NCBI GenBank assembly: GCA_002412545.1 | Contig: DHVG01000022.1 | Coordinates: 521-13,995, forward strand | Length of the DNA stretch: 13,475 nucleotides | Reading direction: 5' to 3' | From: Elusimicrobia bacterium UBA5214 | GTDB lineage: Bacteria > Elusimicrobiota > UBA5214 | Part shown: positions 1 to 6,197 of the stretch, in pieces | How positions within the stretch are numbered: position 1 is the first letter of the stretch | Layout: every line of letters begins with the position of its first letter | Program-made: the position numbers and the translations under genes | Notes under the pieces: generated by a model | What the model was told of the DNA's origin: nothing | The model's database searches: none | Seen by the model: only the letters and a program-made list of their open reading frames with translations

Positions 1-398
1 TCATCGCATCCTGGGGCTGGAGCAGGTCCCAAGGGTTTGGCTGTTCGCCAATTAAAGCGGTACGTGAGCTGGGTTCAGTACGTCGTGAGACAGTACGGTC
101 TCTATCTACTGTAGGCGGAGGAAACTTGAGGGAGGCTGTCCCTAGTACGAGAGGGCCGGGACGGGCGCACCGCTGGTGTACCAGTTGTTCTGCCAAGAGC
201 AATCGCTGGGTAGCCATGTGCGCTAAGGATAAATGCTGAAAGCATCTAAGCGTGAAGCCTTACCCAAGATGAGGTTTCCCCCCCGACGTAACGTCGGGGC
301 TAAAGGTCACTTGTAGACTACGAGTTTGATAGGCTGGAGGTGGAAGGTCTGTAAGGACTTGAGCTGACCAGTACTAATCGACCGTGCGGTTTAGCCGC
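1..398 (+). rRNA. rrl: 23S ribosomal RNA, 3' end (partial)
   Basis: This is the last ~400 nt of large-subunit rRNA; its start lies upstream of the window. The first bases correspond to about E. coli position 2511. They run through the A-loop (GGCTGTTCGCC at about 41-51), the rest of the domain V peptidyl-transferase region, and the domain VI sarcin-ricin loop (AGTACGAGAGG at about 144-154). The 3' end was placed by aligning GACCGTGCGGTTTAGCC with the E. coli 3' terminus, so it may be off by a few bases. The length matches the E. coli segment (2511-2904) closely, so this part contains no intron or large insertion. A GC-rich hairpin (CCCCGACG, loop TAA, CGTCGGGG) near 281-299 is part of domain VI. 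The lower AT content compared with the protein genes is normal for rRNA. Confidence 0.98.
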
Positions 399-475
399 AT
401 CATTTAATTCTATTTATTGGAATACAGATTTCTTTACTTTAACATAAGGATTATGGAGTTCAGTGAACGTTCTTA

Positions 476-654
476 GTCCGCCTGCTATGAAGTGAGAAAT
501 TAAGACTCTGGTGATTCTACCGGGCGGGAAACACCTGTTCCCATTTCGAACACAGAAGTTAAGCCGTCCAGGGCCGATGGTACTTATCGCTAATTCGCGG
601 TCGGGAGAGTAGGTCATTGCCAGGGTCACCTTTCTAGATTTATAGCAGGCGGAT
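476..654 (+). other. Inverted repeat enclosing 5S rRNA (probable pre-5S processing stem)
   Basis: The arms at 476-491 and 639-654 are complementary over 16 consecutive pairs (14 Watson-Crick, 2 G-U). They include the perfect 12-mer TCCGCCTGCTAT / ATAGCAGGCGGA. Base pairing would loop out the whole 5S rRNA. Long stems around 16S and 23S precursors, cut by RNase III, are well known, and a similar role around 5S is inferred here. Cleavage would also give the downstream protein-coding transcript a new 5' end shortly before the start codon at 689. Confidence 0.7.
505..626 (+). rRNA. rrf: 5S ribosomal RNA
   Basis: 5S rRNA of the large ribosomal subunit, about 122 nt. The ends were set by the terminal helix: ACTCTGGT at 505-512 pairs with GCCAGGGT at 619-626 (8 bp with two G-U pairs). 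Typical internal 5S sequences are present: CGAACACAGAAGTTAAG in the loop B/helix III region, GGGCCGATGGTACT, and GGGAGAGTAGGTC before the 3' strand. It lies ~106 nt after 23S, with no tRNA in the spacer. The next gene begins 62 nt downstream with no clear terminator between them. Confidence 0.96.
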
Positions 655-688
655 GTATGTATAAAAATTGAGTTGAGCCAAAGGGCTA

Positions 689-1411
689 ATGTATCTTCCT
701 AAAAAGGAAAGTCTTATTTTTTTGCTTTTTTTTGTTCTTTGGAATGAAAGTTTTGCTAGCGAGTTGATGACAACTGCTAGCCAAATAAAAAGGGATAAAT
801 TTTCGGGGCAGATTTATTATACAAAAGAAAAAAATGAGATAAACTTTCAAGTTGGAACTAATATTTTTTCTGGGGAGAAAGAAGGAAGAAAAATTGTCTT
901 TAAATTTGATTATGGTTTTAAAACAACCTTTTATCCCTGGATTAAATTTGGTTCTAATCTGCAAGGTTATAATCTATTTTTTCCTTCTTCTACAGCTACA
1001 GTAACCAATTATTATCGGAGCAATTATCCGGGATGGCTTTTGGGAGTGGGTGCACGCTTACTTCTTTTTCCGGAGACAATTGTTAATCCAGCAATTTCTT
1101 TTGATTTTGGTTATACTTATGCAAATACGCAGGTAGACGATTTTTATCTCGGAATTTATGAATTTCAAGGAGCAATATTAGTAAGTAAAAAATTTGATAA
1201 GGTTCATCCTTACGGTGGTTTTAGGGTTATGCTGACTGAAAGTGAACTTAAGAGTAAAAGAAACCGAGAAAAAATAAAAGGCAGAAAAGATAATTTTAGT
1301 TTATTTTTTGGTTTAGCCAGCAGTCTTTTTCATCGGGAAAAAGTTTTTTTTGAATTTGCTCTTGGTGATGAGAAAACTTTTTCCCTGGGGATTAGTTCAG
1401 AATTAAATTAA
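689..1411 (+). CDS. Unrecognised exported protein, probable outer-membrane beta-barrel
   Basis: 240 residues; I do not recognise the family. The N-terminus has a basic stretch (Lys5, Lys6), a hydrophobic core at about 9-18, and a signal-peptidase-I-like Ser-Phe-Ala site at 21-23. There is no lipobox Cys. The mature part (~217 residues) is rich in Phe, Tyr and Gly and shows many short alternating amphipathic segments, for example around 49-58, 68-75, 79-90, 116-126, 134-143, 154-168, 172-183, 202-213 and 217-225. It ends in a strand-like FSLGISSELN. This pattern fits a small outer-membrane barrel of roughly 8-10 strands. A very basic loop lies at about 188-200. The ATG at 689 is the only start before an in-frame TGA at 674-676, and its ribosome-binding site is poor. 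The gene follows 5S rRNA and stops 1 nt before rplJ, so it may be co-expressed with the ribosomal genes. An exported gene at this point in the beta-operon is unusual, and its function is unknown. Confidence 0.75.
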   Translation: MYLPKKESLIFLLFFVLWNESFASELMTTASQIKRDKFSGQIYYTKEKNEINFQVGTNIFSGEKEGRKIVFKFDYGFKTTFYPWIKFGSNLQGYNLFFPSSTATVTNYYRSNYPGWLLGVGARLLLFPETIVNPAISFDFGYTYANTQVDDFYLGIYEFQGAILVSKKFDKVHPYGGFRVMLTESELKSKRNREKIKGRKDNFSLFFGLASSLFHREKVFFEFALGDEKTFSLGISSELN

Positions 1412-1412
1412 G

Positions 1413-1979
1413 ATGAAGCGGAAAGAAAAAGAAAAATTTATTTCTCAAATAGTTAATGAATTAAAAGAGCAAAAGATTTTTTTCTTCACTAGTTTCCAAG
1501 GTGTAAAAACAGAGGAGATAAATGAATTACGCAATCATCTGCGTGTGCTTTCTTGGGAATATCGTGTAGTAAAAAATACTCTTTACCAGCGGGTATTCAA
1601 AAATTTGGAATTAGGAAATCTAAATTCTGATTCTATAAATAAACTTTTCCAGGGTCCAACCGGACTACTCTTAGAAAAATATGAAAAAGGCAAAAAATCT
1701 TTTCCACTTGGTAATTCCAACCCGGTGGAATTGAGCAAAATATTACTGTCCTTCGTTAAGAATCATCCAAACTTTAAGATTAATGCTGGGTTTATTACTG
1801 GACGTGTATTATCAAAAGATGGAATTGCCAATTTGGCGAAGTTACCATCCCAAGAAATTTTACTTAAACAATTGGCAAGTTGTTTACAATTACCCTTATT
1901 TCGTTTTGTAAATGCGCTTAAGGCACCCTTGAGAGATTTTATTTATCTCCTTGATTGCAGGAGCAAGAAAAATAGTTGA
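1413..1979 (+). CDS. rplJ: 50S ribosomal protein L10
   Basis: L10 is the base of the ribosomal stalk. It binds 23S rRNA near the GTPase centre and carries L7/L12 dimers on its C-terminal helix. The 188-residue product has the L10 core: a charged N-terminal helix, WEYRVVKNTL at about 48-57, FQGPTGLLL at 79-87, and a C-terminal helix beginning LPSQE at 144. It is somewhat longer than E. coli L10 (165), mainly in that final helix. The start is fixed by an in-frame TAA at 1404-1406. It lies 1 nt after the stop of the preceding gene and lacks a clear Shine-Dalgarno sequence, so translational coupling is likely. rplK and rplA, the usual upstream neighbours, are absent. No L10-binding leader of the usual rplK/A-rplJ spacer kind can exist at this 1-nt junction. 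Confidence 0.96.
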   Translation: MKRKEKEKFISQIVNELKEQKIFFFTSFQGVKTEEINELRNHLRVLSWEYRVVKNTLYQRVFKNLELGNLNSDSINKLFQGPTGLLLEKYEKGKKSFPLGNSNPVELSKILLSFVKNHPNFKINAGFITGRVLSKDGIANLAKLPSQEILLKQLASCLQLPLFRFVNALKAPLRDFIYLLDCRSKKNS

Positions 1980-2043
1980 TAGTTTATAGTTGATGGTCTT
2001 ATAGTTACGAGCCATAAACTATAGGTTATAAACCATAAACCAG
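1979..2043. repeat. Repeat-rich rplJ-rplL spacer with imperfect hairpin
   Basis: The AT-rich spacer is built from recurring short words. CCATAAAC occurs at 2012-2019 and again at 2033-2040, exactly 21 nt apart. TATAGTT-type words occur at about 1985-1991 and 2001-2006. The arms 1985-1996 and 2012-2023 form a 12-position stem with one mismatch around a 15-nt loop. A second small hairpin, GGTT-ATA-AACC, lies at 2024-2034. The stem is too AT-rich and lacks a following T-run, so it is not a standard terminator. It may be a dispersed intergenic repeat or an RNA processing element. Confidence 0.55.
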
Positions 2044-2057
2044 AAAAGTTGTGAAAT

Positions 2058-2066
2058 GGGAGGTGA
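2058..2066 (+). promoter_or_regulatory. Strong Shine-Dalgarno site of rplL
   Basis: GGGAGGTGA is a nearly full match to the 16S anti-Shine-Dalgarno sequence and ends 9 nt before the rplL ATG. It is the strongest such site in the window together with that of tuf. This fits the need to make L7/L12 in several copies per ribosome. Confidence 0.85.
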
Positions 2067-2075
2067 ACAAAAAAG

Positions 2076-2477
2076 ATGGTAACTAAAGGTAACGGTAAAG
2101 ACGCAATTATTGAAGCAATTTCTAAACTTTCGGTATTAGAATTAGCTGAATTAGTTAAGGCTTTGGAAGAAAAGTTTGGTATTTCAGTGGCTGGGATGGG
2201 TGTTTTCCCTCAAGCAGGTGTAACTACTATTCCTGCCGAATCTCCAGCAGCAAAAGCTGAAGAAAAGACTGAATTCAGTGTTATCCTTACTAACAGTGGA
2301 GAGAAAAAAATTCAAGTAATTAAAATTGTTCGGGAACTTACTGGACTTGGTTTGAAAGAAAGCAAAGATTTAGTAGAAAATGCACCGAAGCCAGTAAAGG
2401 AAAGTGTTTCCAAAGAACAGGCAGAAGAGATTAAAAAGAAGTTGGTTGAAGTTGGAGCAACTGTAGAAATCAAATAG
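2076..2477 (+). CDS. rplL: 50S ribosomal protein L7/L12
   Basis: L7/L12 is the multicopy stalk protein that recruits translation factors such as EF-G and EF-Tu and stimulates their GTPase activity. The 133-residue product has the standard three parts. The N-terminal dimerisation helices lie at about 8-40 (IIEAISKLSVLELAELVKAL and following). A flexible Ala/Pro/Glu hinge runs from about 45 to 65. The C-terminal factor-binding domain at 66-133 contains KIQVIKIVRELTGLGLKESK and ends in GATVEIK. The ATG is set by the strong upstream Shine-Dalgarno site. It lies 96 nt after rplJ, the second-longest gap in the operon, and just before rpoB. Confidence 0.97.
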   Translation: MVTKGNGKDAIIEAISKLSVLELAELVKALEEKFGISVAGMGVFPQAGVTTIPAESPAAKAEEKTEFSVILTNSGEKKIQVIKIVRELTGLGLKESKDLVENAPKPVKESVSKEQAEEIKKKLVEVGATVEIK

Positions 2478-2500
2478 TTAATCTATAATATTTAAAGTGT

Positions 2501-2505
2501 AGGAG
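2501..2505 (+). promoter_or_regulatory. Shine-Dalgarno site deciding the rpoB start
   Basis: AGGAG (within TAGGAGTGA, 2500-2508) lies 11 nt before ATG 2517, but it overlaps the alternative in-frame GTG at 2505. A ribosome-binding site cannot overlap its own start codon, so it favours ATG 2517. Confidence 0.6.
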
Positions 2506-2516
2506 TGATTAAAAGG

Positions 2517-5500
2517 ATGAAAAAGGTAAGTTTCTCTCGGATTCAGCCAATTTTAGATTTACCCGATTTACTTGAACTGAAAAAGAAATCTTTTGCTGAT
2601 TTTCTCCAGGCTGATATCCCTCCGGAGAAACGCAAATTTCAAGGTCTACAAACAGCATTCTTAGATGTTTTCCCAGTTAGTAATGCTGACGATACGTTAA
2701 GTTTAGAATTTCTAAGTTATAGCATTGATAAACCCAGGTATACAATTGAGGAATCACGGATTAAAGATGTGACCTATGCTGCTCCACTAAAAGCAATCTT
2801 TCGTCTGGTCCAAAAACAGCCCGGGGGTAAAGTCAAAGAAATTGCTGAACAAGAAGTATATCTCTGTGATATACCTTTAATGACGGACAATGCCACCTTT
2901 GTGATTAACGGTGCGGAGAGGGCAATAGTGAGTCAATTACATCGTTCTCCGGGAGTAATCTTTGAAGAAGATGAAGAAAAGAAAATTTCTTCTTATGGGA
3001 AAAAACTCTTTTTCGCACGAATTATACCCTACCGTGGAGCATGGCTTGAATTTGAATTTGATTTGAATAATCTTCTTTATGTAAGGATTGACAAAAAACG
3101 TAAACTTTTCGTAACTACCCTTTTGCGGGCAATCGGTTTAGAAAATGATAGTGATATTTTGAACATTTTTTATGGCATTGAGGAAATTGAACTTAAAGGA
3201 GATTTCTCTCGTTATTTAGGTAAAATTTCCGCTACTGAGATTGTTGACGAAAAAACTGGCGAGATAGTTCTTGAAGCAAATCAAGAATTGAACCAGGAAT
3301 TAATCCATCGTCTTAAAGAAAAGAAAGTCGCTACACTTAAAGTGCTCATTTATAATCCTACCTTGAATGATGTTGCTATCCGTAATACACTTCTCCATGA
3401 CCCATTGAAATCTAAAAAAGAAGCAATTCAGACAATTTATCGTTCACAGCGTGCACAGGAATTTATTCCGCTTGAACAAGCAGAAAGTTTTTTTGAAAAT
3501 TTACTTTTTAAGACTACGAAAAAATATGACCTTACCCGGGTAGGAAGATATAAAATTAACAAAAAACTTGCACACACATTAAAAGAATTTGAAAAAAGAA
3601 AAAATTTACCCTTCGGTTGGGAAACGCCTAACGAGCGCAAAAGGGCGCTTACTAAAGAAGATATTATCGCAACAATTAAATACCTTCTTAATTTAAACAA
3701 TAATCTTTCTGGTGAAATTGATGATATAGACCATCTTGGTAACCGTAGAGTAAGAGCAGTTGGTGAACTTTTGGAGAATCAACTTCGGATTGGTTTATTA
3801 CAAGTAGCTCGTCTTATTCGGGAAAGGATGAATGTTCAAGAACGTTCTACGCTTACTCCCCGTGGTCTCATTAACAGTGCACCTTTAGTTGCGATTATTC
3901 GCAAATTTTTTGGCACATCTCAACTTTCCCAATTTATGGATCAGACCAATCCTTTAGCAGAACTTACTCATAAACGTAGACTTTCTGCTTTGGGTCCCGG
4001 AGGACTGCATCGGAAACATGCTGGTTTTGAAGTACGGGACGTGCATCATACCCATTACGGACGAATCTGTCCCATTGAAACTCCCGAAGGACCTAACATC
4101 GGACTAATTACTTCTTTGACCACTTACGCGCGTGTCAATGAGTATGGTCTTTTAGAAACCCCCTATCGTAAAGTAGAAAATGGTAAAGTTTTAGATGAAA
4201 TAGTGTATCTCACTGCTGACAAAGAAGATGAATATATTATCGCTCAGGCTAATGCTCCTTTGGACAAGAACAATTTTTTTGCTACCGATTTGGTTGCAGC
4301 GAGATACCGTGGGGACTTCCCTTTAGTTAGCCCAAAAAAAGTAAATTATATGGATATTTCACCGATGCAGATTGTCAGTGTTTCCACTGCACTTATTCCT
4401 TTTCTTGAACATGATGATGCTAATCGTGCTTTGATGGGGAGTAATATGCAAAGACAAGCGGTACCAATTTTACATACCGAAGTTCCTTTGGTATCTACGG
4501 GTATTGAAAGTCGGGTTGCCCGTGATTCCGGAGCACTGATTATTGCTAAAAGAAGCGGTGAAGTATTACGAGTTACGGCGGATGAAATTTTTATCTGGAG
4601 TGAAGAAGGAAATCCAGGAATTGATATCTATAAATTACGCAAATATCAACGTTCAAATCAGGATAGTTGTATTAATCAAATACCTTTAGTAAAGAAAGGT
4701 GATAAAGTAAAAAAAGATGAGGTTATTGCTGATGGTGTTTGCACTAATAACGGTGAACTCGCTTTAGGAAAGAATCTTTTAGTTGCTTTCCTTCCTTGGG
4801 AAGGATATAATTTTGAAGATGCGATTTTGGTAAGTGAACGAGTGGTAAAGGATGATATTTTCACCTCGGTGCATATTCAAGAATTTCGGATTGAAGCAAG
4901 GGATACAAAAATGGGACCGGAAGAAATTACTCGAGATATTCCCAATGTTGGTGCTGATGATTTAATTAATTTAGATGAAAATGGCTTGATTCGTATTGGT
5001 GCCGAAGTAAGGCCGGGCGATATTCTTGTTGGCAAAGTTACTCCCAAAGGTGAACAAGCGGTTACTCCGGAAGAACGTCTCCTTAAAGTTATTTTTGGTA
5101 AAAAAGCAGAAGATGTTCAAGATGCTTCTTTACGTGTTCCCCCGGGAGTAAAAGGGAAAGTAATTGGTATAAGGTTATTTGTTCGTCAGGAAAAACTGAC
5201 CAAGAAAGAAAAAGACAAAGGGTTGGAAGAAATTGAAAATAAATATGAGAAAGAAATTGAAAATTTACGTCTGGAACGTAAAGAAAAGATAGAAAATTGT
5301 CGTGAACAAACCGAAAAAGAAAAAATCCGCCAACTTTATTTAGAAAAGGAACAGGAATTAAAATACAAATTAACAAAAGAAAAAGAAACTTTGAAATTTG
5401 GTGATGAATTGCCGGTCACAATAAATAAAATAGTAAAAGTATATATTGCTTCTTTGAAGAAAATGCAAGTGGGCGATAAATTAGCTGGTCGACATGGTAA

Positions 5501-6194
5501 TAAAGGGGTGATTGCTAAAATTTTGGCTGAAGAAGATATGCCCTTTTTACCTGATGGTACTCCGGTAGATGTGGTCTTTTCGCCCCTTTGTGTTCCTTCC
5601 AGGATGAATATTGGACAACTTCTTGAATCAATGCTTGGTTGGTCTGCGAAAGTGCTTAATGTCCAGATGATTTCTCCAGTGTTTAACGGAGCAAAAGAGA
5701 ATGAAATCAAGGAAAAAGTTAAAGAAGCAAAAGAAGAACTACGACAAAGAGGAATACGAGAAGAATATCTTCCTACTGAGGATTGCCGAATTACTCTCTA
5801 TGATGGACGCACTGGTGAGCCTTTTGCAGGTAAAGTTACAATTGGATATATGTATCTGATTAAATTAATCCATCTGGTTGAGGATAAAATCCATGCTCGT
5901 TCTACCGGTCCTTATTCTTTGATTACTCGCCAGCCGTTAGGAGGTAAAGCTCAATTTGGTGGGCAACGTTTTGGCGAAATGGAAGTTTGGGCCCTTGAAG
6001 GTTATGGAGCAGCGCATACTTTACAAGAATTTCTGACGGTTAAAAGTGACGATGTCCCGGGAAGAACAAAAATGTATGAAACGATAATTAAAGGTGAACC
6101 AATATCCTATCGTGGTGTACCTGAATCATTTAAAGTTTTAGTTCGTGAATTACAGGGTTTAGGTTTAAATATTGAACTTAAAAAGGGGGAATAG
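2517..6194 (+). CDS. rpoB: DNA-directed RNA polymerase subunit beta
   Basis: The beta subunit forms half of the RNA polymerase active-site cleft together with RpoC. Counting from ATG 2517 the product has 1225 residues; an in-frame GTG at 2505 would add four. The protrusion and lobe segments come first (KFQGLQTAFLDVFP near 44, DIDHLGNRRVRAVGELLENQ near 403). The rifampicin-binding cluster is at 468-490, with Gln472, Asp475, His485, Arg488 and Ser490 as in sensitive enzymes. PWEGYNFEDAILVSER follows near 760, then GDKLAGRHGNKG at 986-997, and GGKAQFGGQRFGEMEVWALE near 1142-1160. A highly charged coiled-coil-like segment (~893-958) sits where E. coli has a lineage-specific insertion. Two oddities stand out: SLKKMQVGDK at 979-988, where other bacteria usually have a KRK/KRR-type motif, and SPLCVPSRMN at 1022-1031, where NPLGVPSRMN is the norm. 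It lies 39 nt after rplL and 3 nt before rpoC. Confidence 0.98.
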   Translation: MKKVSFSRIQPILDLPDLLELKKKSFADFLQADIPPEKRKFQGLQTAFLDVFPVSNADDTLSLEFLSYSIDKPRYTIEESRIKDVTYAAPLKAIFRLVQKQPGGKVKEIAEQEVYLCDIPLMTDNATFVINGAERAIVSQLHRSPGVIFEEDEEKKISSYGKKLFFARIIPYRGAWLEFEFDLNNLLYVRIDKKRKLFVTTLLRAIGLENDSDILNIFYGIEEIELKGDFSRYLGKISATEIVDEKTGEIVLEANQELNQELIHRLKEKKVATLKVLIYNPTLNDVAIRNTLLHDPLKSKKEAIQTIYRSQRAQEFIPLEQAESFFENLLFKTTKKYDLTRVGRYKINKKLAHTLKEFEKRKNLPFGWETPNERKRALTKEDIIATIKYLLNLNNNLSGEIDDIDHLGNRRVRAVGELLENQLRIGLLQVARLIRERMNVQERSTLTPRGLINSAPLVAIIRKFFGTSQLSQFMDQTNPLAELTHKRRLSALGPGGLHRKHAGFEVRDVHHTHYGRICPIETPEGPNIGLITSLTTYARVNEYGLLETPYRKVENGKVLDEIVYLTADKEDEYIIAQANAPLDKNNFFATDLVAARYRGDFPLVSPKKVNYMDISPMQIVSVSTALIPFLEHDDANRALMGSNMQRQAVPILHTEVPLVSTGIESRVARDSGALIIAKRSGEVLRVTADEIFIWSEEGNPGIDIYKLRKYQRSNQDSCINQIPLVKKGDKVKKDEVIADGVCTNNGELALGKNLLVAFLPWEGYNFEDAILVSERVVKDDIFTSVHIQEFRIEARDTKMGPEEITRDIPNVGADDLINLDENGLIRIGAEVRPGDILVGKVTPKGEQAVTPEERLLKVIFGKKAEDVQDASLRVPPGVKGKVIGIRLFVRQEKLTKKEKDKGLEEIENKYEKEIENLRLERKEKIENCREQTEKEKIRQLYLEKEQELKYKLTKEKETLKFGDELPVTINKIVKVYIASLKKMQVGDKLAGRHGNKGVIAKILAEEDMPFLPDGTPVDVVFSPLCVPSRMNIGQLLESMLGWSAKVLNVQMISPVFNGAKENEIKEKVKEAKEELRQRGIREEYLPTEDCRITLYDGRTGEPFAGKVTIGYMYLIKLIHLVEDKIHARSTGPYSLITRQPLGGKAQFGGQRFGEMEVWALEGYGAAHTLQEFLTVKSDDVPGRTKMYETIIKGEPISYRGVPESFKVLVRELQGLGLNIELKKGE

Positions 6195-6197
6195 CAC

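Noticed and set aside
399..504. Possible tRNA gene in the 23S-5S spacer
   Set aside because: No cloverleaf, no GTTCRA-type T-loop in the right place and no acceptor stem; the short GTTCA/TGAAC palindrome there is not a T-arm.
414..629. A 71-codon reading frame on the minus strand
   Set aside because: It covers the 5S rRNA and its spacer; the frame is an accident of structured RNA sequence.
658..666. TATAAA-like -10 element before the outer-membrane-like gene
   Set aside because: No -35 partner at a normal distance and no proper extended -10; the local DNA is simply AT-rich.
696..723. Terminator-like hairpin TTCCT-AAAA-AGGAA followed by a T-run
   Set aside because: The stem has only 5 pairs, three of them A-T, with an 7-nt gap before the T-run. 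It lies within the signal-peptide codons, where AAA and TTT codons explain it.
1979..2043. CRISPR-like array
   Set aside because: The repeated words are only 6-8 nt, AT-rich, and lack uniform repeats with unique spacers of constant length.
4030..4065. VHHTHYGR in RpoB in place of VHPTHYGR
   Set aside because: The third position varies among bacteria (Pro, Tyr, Arg and others), so His is not remarkable.
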